From: Victivallales bacterium
Lineage (GTDB): Bacteria; Verrucomicrobiota; Lentisphaeria; Victivallales; Victivallaceae
Assembly (NCBI GenBank): GCA_019038735.1
Contig: JAHOYW010000276.1
Span: forward strand, 1-20,001
DNA: 20,001 nucleotides
Direction: 5' to 3'
Below the pieces are notes generated by a model. The model was not told the DNA's origin, did no database searches, and saw nothing but the letters and a program-made list of their open reading frames with translations. Positions 7,315 through 14,156 of this stretch are shown piece by piece. Each line of letters starts with the position of its first letter. Positions within the stretch are counted from its first letter, which is position 1. The position numbers and the translations under genes were made by a program.

Positions 7315-8955
7315 CTATTCGTTAAGGACTTTTATCCATTCTTTGATAATATTTTTTTCAACAGAGTGACCGGAACTTTTTAGCTTGTATTTTTCTGTAA
7401 TTACTGCCGGCGTATTAAAAACCCCATATTGCCTAATCTCTTTTTTGTCATTTATTTCAATAAAATCAACTTTAGGTCCAAGTTCTTTCATTGCGTTATG
7501 AATATTTTCTTTCAGAATTTTGTATTTCTTGTTACTGTTGTTACCCAGCAATAAAATTCTTCCTTTGTTGTATTTTATTTTTAAAGCGAATTTATCTCTT
7601 ATCCGGTCATGAATCGCATTAATCAGTTCTTCTTTCGGAGGAATTATTGAGACAAATTTTATCTGTCCATCAATACAAATGGTCGGAATATTCCTCACGT
7701 ACAATGAACCCATCATTTTTATTGCTTCAGGATCTTTAATCTTGTGTTCTTCCCACTCTACAAGCTCTCCGAATTCAGGAATCGCTGATTTGACCGCCTC
7801 AACCATGTATTGACAGGGAGCGCAGCCTTCTGAATCAAGCGTTATTATATCTATTTTAACCTTGTCTGCAGAGCCATATTCGCTCATATCAAATAATTCA
7901 CAGGCAGTGCTGTCCGCATTATTAGCAATCTCTTTCGCGACCTCGCGTTTATATGGATCAAGCACGACTTCCGCGATTGCCTGAGCATTTTCGACTGGAG
8001 TCGCATAGGGCATATCACAGCCTGGAGCTAAAATAAAGCCAGTGTCGCCGCCAGTTTCCATACATGCAATGGCATCTATCTGGTTGTCGTTCGGAGTGCC
8101 AAGCAGCATCACGGTTGTCAGTTTCATGTTTCCGCCGAAGGAAACATCTTTTTTGACGCATATTTCTTTTACGAAATCCAGAGGAATATTTTCGTCAATA
8201 GAAATATTATCCGGTTTGGTGTCACACATTACTTCAATATTATTTTGAGCATGTCCACAAACAAAAAATGAAGCTTTGCCGCCCTCTTTTCTTATGTGTT
8301 CAAAAAGTTCCGTACTCGGCGCTGAACAAAATTCTTTAAAATGGTCAGCTCCGATTTGACTTGTCATTGGGTCAACAACCGCAATTATATCACAGCCGTT
8401 TTTAAGATAAATAGAACTCATTTTTTTGGCGGTTTCATTGCAAAAATCCATGATCTCATGTATGCGTTGGGGATTGTCAAACATCTCCATAAAAATATCG
8501 GTACCAAGCAAATGAAGCGCCAATGTAAAAGGTCCGGTAATCAAACCGTAAATTGCTTTATCTTCATGCTGCTTTCTTAGTGTTTGCAATGCCTCGACCA
8601 CTACAGGAATTCTGCCGTCATTCTCTGTAATAATAGGCAAATCCTCCAATTGCTTGCCACCCAGCATTGACAAAGGATGAGAAATAACCGCAGGAGGATT
8701 ATCATTGGTCCAGTTCAACTCGCAACCAAAAATTTCAGCTTCTATCTGTAAGTCAAAGATGACTGGGAAGCCATCCGGCTTGTATAATTCAATAGCTTTG
8801 TTTAAGCCGTCTATTATGTTTTGCGAACTCTTTAAATACTCCGAAGCGGTTTTTCCAATCAAGCTGCCGGAGTGAACTCCACAAAACGGCACCCAAGGAA
8901 TCCTTTCTACTTTTTTTCGGCTTATTGCTGATAATACTAATTCTTTTCCATTCAT
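7315..8955 (-). CDS. MtaA/CmuA (UroD-fold) methyltransferase-like protein fused to two thioredoxin folds
   Basis: A 546-residue composite. Residues 1-335 are a UroD-fold domain of the MtaA/CmuA type, which moves methyl groups between corrinoid proteins and thiols; see GLITGPFTLALHLLGTD, VVDPMTSQIGADHF and PGCDMPYATPVENA. The expected zinc motif His-x-Cys is Phe-Val-Cys here (C233), with His235 two residues later; the third ligand Cys313 is kept. Residues 364-455 form a thioredoxin-like domain with CAPC (378-381) and cis-Pro in NIPT. Residues 465-546 form a second fold like redox-active disulfide protein 2 (NTPAV, SSG) in which both cysteines are replaced (Ser474, Lys477). The start follows AGGAG. 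A NikR-type operator lies upstream. The substrate is unknown; a methyl-transfer or metal-linked redox role is inference. Confidence 0.82.
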   Translation of the reverse strand: MNGKELVLSAISRKKVERIPWVPFCGVHSGSLIGKTASEYLKSSQNIIDGLNKAIELYKPDGFPVIFDLQIEAEIFGCELNWTNDNPPAVISHPLSMLGGKQLEDLPIITENDGRIPVVVEALQTLRKQHEDKAIYGLITGPFTLALHLLGTDIFMEMFDNPQRIHEIMDFCNETAKKMSSIYLKNGCDIIAVVDPMTSQIGADHFKEFCSAPSTELFEHIRKEGGKASFFVCGHAQNNIEVMCDTKPDNISIDENIPLDFVKEICVKKDVSFGGNMKLTTVMLLGTPNDNQIDAIACMETGGDTGFILAPGCDMPYATPVENAQAIAEVVLDPYKREVAKEIANNADSTACELFDMSEYGSADKVKIDIITLDSEGCAPCQYMVEAVKSAIPEFGELVEWEEHKIKDPEAIKMMGSLYVRNIPTICIDGQIKFVSIIPPKEELINAIHDRIRDKFALKIKYNKGRILLLGNNSNKKYKILKENIHNAMKELGPKVDFIEINDKKEIRQYGVFNTPAVITEKYKLKSSGHSVEKNIIKEWIKVLNE

Positions 8956-9138
8956 AACATAAACTCCTGCTGGTCAATATTGTTGTTTAATGATATTAGT
9001 ATATGATTTATTTGAGTACTATCTTCCTTTTTTTTGTGCAGTTTTTGCTGTATAATAACATTATCTTTGTTCTTTTATTATTTGTGGCACATTTGTAATG
9101 ACAGCTTAGTTCAGGTCACTCAGGGTTTAAATACTTAA

Positions 9139-9163
9139 TATTACGAACTTTTAATACGTAATA
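9139..9163. promoter_or_regulatory. Probable NikR operator upstream of the UroD-thioredoxin gene
   Basis: TATTAC-N13-GTAATA, the same half-sites and gap as the site before nikK; the right half and the adjoining TTAATAC are identical in both. It lies 184 bp before the start of the leftward gene and overlaps the -10 of the candidate promoter at 9161-9189. Together the two sites predict that the transporter operon and the UroD-thioredoxin/GTPase operon share control. Confidence 0.75.
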
Positions 9164-9189
9164 ATAGCTTGTTTTTTTGTCTTTTGCAA
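9161..9189 (-). promoter_or_regulatory. Candidate sigma70-type promoter for the UroD-thioredoxin/GTPase operon
   Basis: On the minus strand TTGCAA (9184-9189) is followed after exactly 17 bp by TATTAT (9161-9166). The -10 shares three bases with the NikR operator, which then extends over the expected start site: a repression geometry. Confidence 0.55.
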
Positions 9190-9226
9190 GCGAAATCTAA
9201 AAAAATCTAAATATCCTGAATTTGTG

Positions 9227-9250
9227 AGCAATGTGTCACTGGACATTGCT
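9227..9250. repeat. Perfect 8-bp hairpin
   Basis: AGCAATGT (9227-9234) and ACATTGCT (9243-9250) pair perfectly around an 8-nt loop. There is no T tract, so it does not look like a terminator. It lies next to the family-3 REP pair and may be part of that repeat cluster. Confidence 0.5.
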
Positions 9251-9287
9251 TGGCACTTCAAAGACATGGCGGTCGTTACTCGTGTTC

Positions 9288-9362
9288 GGCTCAAGGGACT
9301 TTCGCCCTCCAGGGATTTTACCGCATCGAAGTTTCAACTGGAGGGCGAGGCTCTGACGAGCC
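9288..9362. repeat. REP-like inverted pair, family 3 copy a, GGAG foot
   Basis: Units at 9288-9310 and 9340-9362 face each other. Each has a GGAG foot followed by GGC-GA, a 3-bp variable inner stem, a TCC or TCT loop, and GA-GCC. Outer stem GGC/GCC and tandem G-A mismatches are kept while the inner stem varies (AAG/CTT on the left, GGC/GAC with one mismatch on the right). A related copy is at 15564-15639, with clear identity through the spacer as well (ACCGCATC). Confidence 0.75.
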
Positions 9363-9438
9363 TTATACGAAACCTGATATATCATCTGCATTCTAAAGTA
9401 TCAACACTTGTTCTGTTTGACTTAGGATTTTATTTGCG

Positions 9439-9543
9439 GTAGTCGCGAGAGCAGCTTGCTCCGCGACATTAATGCTTGATAGCTCGAAATCTATGCTTCG
9501 GTCAAAGCCTTCAGGTTGCGGAGCAAGCTGCTCCTGCAACTAC
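9439..9543. repeat. REP-like inverted pair, family 2, GTAG foot
   Basis: Two 29-nt units, 9439-9467 and (inverted) 9515-9543, agree at 25 of 29 positions. Each starts GTAG, then a stem whose inner part is GAGCA-GCT-TGCTC. A C-G pair in one unit is T-A in the other, a compensated change. The 47-bp spacer shows no gene. A third, single member of this family overlaps the end of prmC (12852-12882). Confidence 0.78.
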
Positions 9544-9674
9544 TTTTAGGCGCATCCCTTTCTCAGAGATAAAACTTATTGCTTTTTTGAGTGCAAGTCG
9601 GTATTATATAGCAAAAAAATCAAATCATAAAGTCATTCTCAATATTTTTTCTTGATTTTATATAATTGAACAAC

Positions 9675-9688
9675 TATCGTAAACGATA
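9675..9688. promoter_or_regulatory. Short palindrome in the promoter region of the 87-residue gene
   Basis: TATCGT-AA-ACGATA, a 6-bp inverted repeat with a 2-bp centre, 47 bp before the start codon and next to TATTATAC. It could be an operator. Nothing links it to a known regulator. Confidence 0.3.
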
Positions 9689-9734
9689 TTATACAGAAAC
9701 TATTTAATCACTTGTTATACAAGGCAAAGAGAAA

Positions 9735-9998
9735 ATGAAAATGATAAAAGGAATATTATTATTTATTGGATTGTATCCATTATGTGGATTATTAGGAGCA
9801 TTAATTGGACTCATTTCTGATTTTGGAATAAGAAATATATTTCAAAACATAGAAAAAAATCCAGATATATTTATTAATCAATTTTCTAGCATGTTTGTCA
9901 TATTTTCTTTAATTGCCCCATTTTCATTAATCGCTCTATTTGTTGTTTATAGATTAAATCAAAAAGATAATTTGCAAAAAAAAACTTATAAAGTTTGA
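9735..9998 (+). CDS. Small membrane protein of unknown function, 87 residues
   Basis: The ATG follows AAGGCAAAGAG. The protein has two hydrophobic stretches, about residues 4-28 (glycine-rich) and 50-72, joined by a polar loop (RNIFQNIEKNPDIFINQ), and a Lys-rich tail, so it is likely a two-pass inner-membrane protein. I do not recognise a family. It is more AT-rich than the housekeeping genes, has its own upstream region, and sits between REP repeats and a broken rhuM gene, all of which suggest an acquired accessory gene. Existence as a gene is moderately sure; function unknown. Confidence 0.6.
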   Translation: MKMIKGILLFIGLYPLCGLLGALIGLISDFGIRNIFQNIEKNPDIFINQFSSMFVIFSLIAPFSLIALFVVYRLNQKDNLQKKTYKV

Positions 9999-10013
9999 AA
10001 ATGAGTGTAAAAT

Positions 10014-10260
10014 ATGAAAAAGAAGAAGAACAGTCTTGTAATAAGGAATAGTACAGCTGAGTTTTTGATTTTTACATCACAAACAAATGGAATAGAGGTT
10101 AGGGTGGAAGATGAAAATGTTTGGCTAACCCAAAAAACTTATTGCAAAACTTTTTGATGTTGTAAAATCAAATATTAGTGAGCATTTGAAGGCTATTTAT
10201 GATGCTGCCGAGTTGTCAAAAACGGCAACTGTTCGGAAATCCCGAACAGTTCAACCGTAA
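10014..10260 (+). pseudogene. Remnant of a RhuM-family (virulence RhuM) gene
   Basis: The start reads MKKKKNSLVIRNSTAEFLIF and then GIEVRVEDENVWLTQK, the characteristic N-terminus of the RhuM family. The frame breaks at the A run 10132-10137; removing one A continues it as LIAKLFDVVKSNISEHLKAIYD and then TATVRKSRTVQ, and it stops at 10258-10260. The normal protein is about 330 residues, so most of the gene is missing. RhuM genes are frequent accessory genes in genomic islands. A purine-rich open stretch from about 10244 to 10363 may be a rearranged remainder but I cannot match it. Confidence 0.75.
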
Positions 10261-10318
10261 AGCAGTAGAGAGGTTGCAAGATAAATTGAGAATTATAATG
10301 TTAGAAGCAATAATCTCC

Positions 10319-10345
10319 CTTGTTATGGGAAAAGCATATAACAAG
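10319..10345. promoter_or_regulatory. Inverted repeat upstream of nikR, possible operator
   Basis: CTTGTTAT-N11-ATAACAAG, an 8-bp perfect repeat 53 bp before the nikR start. Half-site centres are 19 bp apart, as in the two TATTAC-N13-GTAATA sites, but the half-sites differ. It could serve nikR autoregulation or an unrelated protein. Confidence 0.35.
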
Positions 10346-10397
10346 TTTATTATTTACAAATAAATAAAATTTATTACGGATTCAGGAGTTGATTATT

Positions 10398-10823
10398 ATG
10401 TCGAATTTAACTAGATTGAGTTTTTCAATAGAAGAGAATCTTTTCAAAAAACTGGAAAAGATAGTTAAGCAGAAAGGTTATGGCAACCGTTCGGAATTTA
10501 TTCGGGATATTATTCGGGATATGGTTGTTGCGGAAGAATGGGATTCTAATGATGACGTGGTCGCGACGATTACACTGATATTCGATCATCACAAGAAAGA
10601 GCTTGGGGAAAAACTCACCGATGTTCAACATCATTTTCACGATATAGTCCTTGCTTCCACCCATGTTCATTTGACCCATGATATATGCGCGGAAATGATA
10701 ATGGTCAAGGGTTCGTCAAAAACAGTTAACGAGCTCGCGAATAAACTTCGTCAGCAGAAGGGAGTTTTGCATGCGGGCTTAACGATGAGCTCTACTGCAC
10801 AAAAATTAAATGAAGTATTGTAA
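10398..10823 (+). CDS. nikR: Nickel-responsive repressor NikR
   Basis: Ribbon-helix-helix DNA-binding protein with an ACT-like nickel-binding domain, 141 residues from the ATG at 10398, which has AGGAG nine bases upstream; a TTG at 10389 is less likely because it falls right after that site. The RHH domain is residues 3-45 (TRLSFSIEENLFKKLE, then NRSEFIRDIIRD). The square-planar nickel ligands of E. coli NikR (H76, H87, H89, C95) are all present as H78, H89, H91 and C97 in QHHFHD and THVHLTHDIC. With Ni bound, NikR represses nickel uptake genes. The gene points away from the nik operon and is separated from it by repeats and accessory DNA. Confidence 0.93.
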   Translation: MSNLTRLSFSIEENLFKKLEKIVKQKGYGNRSEFIRDIIRDMVVAEEWDSNDDVVATITLIFDHHKKELGEKLTDVQHHFHDIVLASTHVHLTHDICAEMIMVKGSSKTVNELANKLRQQKGVLHAGLTMSSTAQKLNEVL

Positions 10824-11054
10824 ATACTGATAAGATAGATTTTTTTGCTTTTTTGTATGTAATTAAGTGCTTGTTATTTCTCGTTTTTTTAACTATACTT
10901 TAGCATATTTCAACGCATTGTCCTTGGACTTGATGAAGAAAATCTTTATAAGGCTCAAAAATAATTACAAGTTTCTTTTTTACAGCTTTATTTTTAGCTA
11001 ATAACTGCTAGATTATTTGATTAAATGATACTGTAAATTTGGAGTACAATAAAT
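10824..11054. other. AT-rich spacer between nikR and thrC
   Basis: About 230 bp with several T runs and no open frame of interest. It must hold the thrC promoter. I see no strong hairpin terminator for nikR. Confidence 0.4.
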
Positions 11055-12344
11055 ATGGCAAATATGATAAAAGCCTGGCTGGAATGCACTCGCTGCAATA
11101 AACAATACGATTTAGAAAAAGTCCGTTACAGTTGTGACTGCGGCGGAACCCTTGATATGCGCCGTGACCTCTCGGCTGTTGATGGTCAAAAAATGAAACA
11201 GCTCTGGGAAGATCGCTGGGGCACTAAACGCGGACTTTACGCTTCCGGCGTGTGGCGTTACAAAGAACTTATTTTTGACTGTGAAGATGATTGTGTAGTC
11301 AGTCGTCAGGAAGGCAACACTCGCCTCTATGACGCGGGCAAAGCTGGCGAATATGCCGGATTGAAAAACTTTTACCTCAAGCATGAGGGCGAAAATCCTA
11401 CCGGCAGTTTCAAGGATCGCGGCATGACTTGCGGACTTACTGCCGCAAAATTCTATCATGCGAATTCTGTTGCCTGCGCCAGTACTGGAAACACCAGCGC
11501 GAGTATGTCTTCATACGCGGCGATTGCCGGTTTACGCTCAGTTATTTTTATTCCTGAAGGCAAGATAGCTTATGGGAAACTTGCTCAAGCCCTCGCTTTT
11601 GGCGGCAAAACTTTGCAGATAAAGGGTAATTTTGACGATGCTATGGAGCTGGTTCAAGAGGTTTGTGACGAACTAAATATTTATCTAGTCAACTCAATCA
11701 ATCCTTTCCGTATCGAAGGTCAGAAAGCTATTGGTTTTGAAGTCCTCCAGCAACTCGACTGGGAAGTGCCTGATTGGTTTGTTATTCCCGGCGGAAACCT
11801 CGGCAATAATACTGCTTTGAGCAAAGGCATGCAGGAATTATACGAACTCGGCATCATCAATAAAATACCAAAAATCGCGGTGATTCAGGCAGCAGGCTCA
11901 GCTCCTCTTTCTAAAATGTGGAAGGATGGCTCTGATTTTACCGCGGTCAAAGATCCTGATACTATCGCTACCGCTATCAAAATCGGTAATCCGGTTTCAT
12001 GGGAAAAATCTTTACGCGGCATAAAATGGTCCGGCGGAATCGTCGAAGATGTTACTGAACAGGAAATTATGGATGCCAAAGCAATGGTTGACCTTGCAGG
12101 AATCGGTGCTGAACCAGCTTCATGCTGTTCCGTTGCCGGTGCCAAAAAACTCGTTGATATGGGTATCATCAAGCCCGAAGAAACTGTTGTCGGTATCCTG
12201 ACAGGGAATATTCTGAAAGATCCTGACGCGGTTATCGGTTACCACAAAGACGAGCTCGGTTCAATGGGTATCAAAGGCAATTACGCCAATGCTCCGCTAA
12301 TAATCGAAGCAAGTGTTGATGCCGTAAAAAAGGCTCTGCTTTAA
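11055..12344 (+). CDS. thrC: Threonine synthase
   Basis: PLP-dependent enzyme (EC 4.2.3.1) that converts O-phosphohomoserine to threonine, 429 residues, cytoplasmic. An N-terminal zinc-ribbon-like segment has C11, C14, C27 and C29. The PLP lysine is K120 in PTGSFKDRGM. The phosphate-binding region is GGNLGNN and the substrate end shows AGIGAEPASCCSVAG. Full length, with a GGAG ribosome site. It stands alone, with no other threonine-pathway gene nearby, so it is probably its own transcription unit. Confidence 0.95.
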   Translation: MANMIKAWLECTRCNKQYDLEKVRYSCDCGGTLDMRRDLSAVDGQKMKQLWEDRWGTKRGLYASGVWRYKELIFDCEDDCVVSRQEGNTRLYDAGKAGEYAGLKNFYLKHEGENPTGSFKDRGMTCGLTAAKFYHANSVACASTGNTSASMSSYAAIAGLRSVIFIPEGKIAYGKLAQALAFGGKTLQIKGNFDDAMELVQEVCDELNIYLVNSINPFRIEGQKAIGFEVLQQLDWEVPDWFVIPGGNLGNNTALSKGMQELYELGIINKIPKIAVIQAAGSAPLSKMWKDGSDFTAVKDPDTIATAIKIGNPVSWEKSLRGIKWSGGIVEDVTEQEIMDAKAMVDLAGIGAEPASCCSVAGAKKLVDMGIIKPEETVVGILTGNILKDPDAVIGYHKDELGSMGIKGNYANAPLIIEASVDAVKKALL

Positions 12345-12361
12345 TTTTATATTTTTATTGG

Positions 12362-12381
12362 TGAGCTTGCAAAAGCGTAAG
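12362..12381 (+). terminator. Weak hairpin after thrC
   Basis: AGCTTGC-AAAA-GCGTAAGCT can form a bulged stem about 20 bp after the thrC stop. No T tract follows directly, so termination is uncertain. Confidence 0.3.
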
Positions 12382-12483
12382 CTTAATGCTATTCTATCTA
12401 TCAATGTGGGAAAGTTGTTATTAGTTACTGATTGCAATATCGTTTTTTTGAAAATATTTTGAATTGTTACTGGAGATTTTAAG

Positions 12484-12798
12484 ATGGATATTTCTATGGA
12501 GTATAAGATCATCCTTGTCGTAGGATGCGTTTTAACATGGCTGGTTTTTATTCTAGCTCTCGCAAAGTTTTCGAAAATTTATATACAATTTGTACAGTTC
12601 CGCAAAAAGGTTGAAACCGACCTTGCTGGTATGGGGACACATGTTCGCAAAATGCAGCTTTCTTTTCAAGAATTAACCATTGAGCATCGCCGTACTAATA
12701 AATTGTTGATTGAATTGATTGAAGCACAGAAAAACTCTAACCCTCTTAGCGGTCTTGAATACGAATTAGTTGAAGAAGAAGAAATTATTCAGAACTAG
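12484..12798 (+). CDS. Small single-pass membrane protein with cytoplasmic helix, unknown function
   Basis: 104 residues; the ATG follows GGAG at eight bases. One transmembrane segment (about 7-29, IILVVGCVLTWLVFILALA) precedes a basic stretch (QFRKKVETD), then a long amphipathic helix (about 38-80) likely to form a coiled coil, and an acidic tail (ELVEEEEII). The positive charges after the segment put the C-terminus in the cytoplasm. I recognise no family. It lies between thrC and the convergent prmC. Confidence 0.65.
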   Translation: MDISMEYKIILVVGCVLTWLVFILALAKFSKIYIQFVQFRKKVETDLAGMGTHVRKMQLSFQELTIEHRRTNKLLIELIEAQKNSNPLSGLEYELVEEEEIIQN

Positions 12799-12851
12799 TA
12801 AAAGCTAATCTCTGCACCGTAATAAATATCTTTGACAAGCTAATAGAATTA

Positions 12852-12882
12852 TGCCAGAGCAAGGCTCTGCTCTTGGCACTAC
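12852..12882 (-). repeat. Single REP-like unit, family 2, overlapping the prmC stop
   Basis: Read on the minus strand it is GTAG, then TGCCA-A-GAGCA, loop GAGCCT, then TGCTC-TGGCA: ten base pairs with one bulge. The GTAG foot and GAGCA/TGCTC inner stem match the pair at 9439-9543. The TAG of the foot (12879-12881) is the stop codon of prmC. It lies between two convergent genes and may also stop transcription, though no T tract follows. Confidence 0.65.
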
Positions 12883-13724
12883 TTTAATTCCGCGTAAACA
12901 AAACGGTTGCGTTTGGAATAATCCTGAATTGTCTCAATATTTTTAAATTTCCCTGTAGCTTCCAGCGCATCGTGAATGTTTTTCGCCTGACTTATACCCA
13001 TTTCAAAAATTATAATAGCACCAGGATTTAAATGTTCCGGGGCTTTTTTTATACATTTATAAATCAATTCCAAACCATCTTCAGTAGCTGTCAGTGCGAG
13101 CTTTGGTTCAAAGTCCTTGACTTCCGGCATCAAACTGAGATATTCATGCTCACTGACGTATGGCAAGTTTGCGGCGATACAGTCAAAACTTTGTTCACCA
13201 AGATTAGAGAATAAATCACTCTGAAAAAAAGCCACATTATCCAGTTTATATTTAAGCCGGTTGCTTTCAGCGACTTTTAGAGCATCCGTGCTGACGTCAA
13301 CGCCAGTAATATTCAAATCTTTACGCTCGAAGCCCAAAGCTAGGGCAATCGCGCCGCTGCCTGTGCCCAAGTCTAAAACTTTTGCTTCGTGAGGAACAAT
13401 TTTGCAGAGTCGCTCAAGCAGTAATTCTGTTTCGGGGCGCGGAATAAGTACATTGGGATTAACCAGCAAATCAAGATTCATAAAATAAGCATGTCCGAGA
13501 ATATATTGCAAAGGTTCATGTTTTTCACGGCGTTGAACAACTTTTTCAAGCGAATCAATGACTGATTGCGGCATTTGAGTATTATAATGCAGAAATATTT
13601 CTGTGCGGGAGAATTTTGCTAATTCGGCAAGAATTAATTCACTTTCCGTACGAGCTCCCTCAATCCCGACAGCTTCGAGACGGAATGTGGTATTTTTAAT
13701 AGCCTGAATATAAGAAATATGCAT
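12879..13724 (-). CDS. prmC: Peptide chain release factor N5-glutamine methyltransferase
   Basis: SAM-dependent enzyme (HemK/PrmC, EC 2.1.1.297) that methylates the Gln of the GGQ motif in release factors 1 and 2. 281 residues: an N-terminal helical domain (1-75), then IPRPETE (94-100), SAM-binding motif LDLGTGSGAIAL (about 118-129), acidic VDVS (142-145), and catalytic NLPY (186-189), a common variant of NPPY. It follows the 83-residue gene with a 3-base gap, so the two are cotranscribed. The usual neighbour prfA is not present. Its stop codon is supplied by a REP unit, so the last residues may vary between strains. Confidence 0.93.
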   Translation of the reverse strand: MHISYIQAIKNTTFRLEAVGIEGARTESELILAELAKFSRTEIFLHYNTQMPQSVIDSLEKVVQRREKHEPLQYILGHAYFMNLDLLVNPNVLIPRPETELLLERLCKIVPHEAKVLDLGTGSGAIALALGFERKDLNITGVDVSTDALKVAESNRLKYKLDNVAFFQSDLFSNLGEQSFDCIAANLPYVSEHEYLSLMPEVKDFEPKLALTATEDGLELIYKCIKKAPEHLNPGAIIIFEMGISQAKNIHDALEATGKFKNIETIQDYSKRNRFVYAELK

Positions 13725-13727
13725 CGT

Positions 13728-13979
13728 CTATGAACTCGCTTCTCGAACTATATCAGTAAACTCTTCTTTCGAGACATTCGAAAGATTCTTGCCTTTTTTT
13801 GCGAGTTTCTCGTTTACCTTAACAGATGTTTCAAGCATGCGCTCATGGGTCTCTTCTGAGCCGCCGAGCAGATAAAAATTGTCCCCTTTGGTGACACGTT
13901 TGTGTCCGTCCTGATTGTCGAGCCCGATTCCCATCATCATTGCCGACTGCTTATCTGATTTTCCGCGAGCTGAAACCAT
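13728..13979 (-). CDS. Conserved-looking small protein of unknown function, 83 residues
   Basis: Located directly upstream of prmC in the same operon (3-base gap). It is soluble and charged, with a segment of unusual composition, MMMGIGLDNQDGHKRVTKGDNFYLLGGSEETHERM, and a helical, Lys-rich second half (VNEKLAKKGKNL). No membrane segment, signal or cysteines. The start at 13979 is followed by a good frame, and GGATAAA lies just upstream. I do not recognise the family. Its fixed place before prmC hints at a link to translation or release-factor biology, but that is inference. Confidence 0.75.
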   Translation of the reverse strand: MVSARGKSDKQSAMMMGIGLDNQDGHKRVTKGDNFYLLGGSEETHERMLETSVKVNEKLAKKGKNLSNVSKEEFTDIVREASS

Positions 13980-14156
13980 ATTTATCCTTTTAAATTCGCT
14001 TGTATTGCAAATTAATATAACATTATTACAAGCTTCGTTCTATTGTAAAAACAGCAAATTTTTAAAAATAATCATTTATAAGGTGGACTTTTTGAAAAAA
14101 ATGGCTAATATATTCAGCATAAGAATTACTTAAAAAAATAAAAAAAGGAAAACGAG

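Larger units (their letters stand above)
8956..9734. other. Intergenic region: NikR operator/promoter and repeat cluster
   Basis: No convincing gene lies here. The part near 8956 is AT-rich leader for the leftward UroD-thioredoxin gene. The operator and promoter are at 9139-9189, a perfect hairpin at 9227-9250, and REP pairs at 9288-9362 and 9439-9543. From 9600 to 9734 the sequence is the promoter region of the small membrane-protein gene. The short open frame at 9224-9442 is made of hairpin and REP sequence and is not a gene. Confidence 0.6.

Noticed and set aside
9224..9442. A 72-residue coding region
   Set aside because: It consists of the hairpin at 9227-9250 and the family-3 REP pair, with no ribosome site or protein-like pattern.
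10227..10251. Terminator hairpin AACTGTTCGG/CCGAACAGTT
   Set aside because: It lies inside the former rhuM reading frame (TVRKSRTVQ) and has no T tract; the symmetry comes from repeated coding for similar residues.
10372..10396. NikR operator of the TATTAC-N13-GTAATA type before nikR
   Set aside because: TATTAC is present at 10372-10377 but the sequence 13 bp later is GATTAT, so only a half-site exists.
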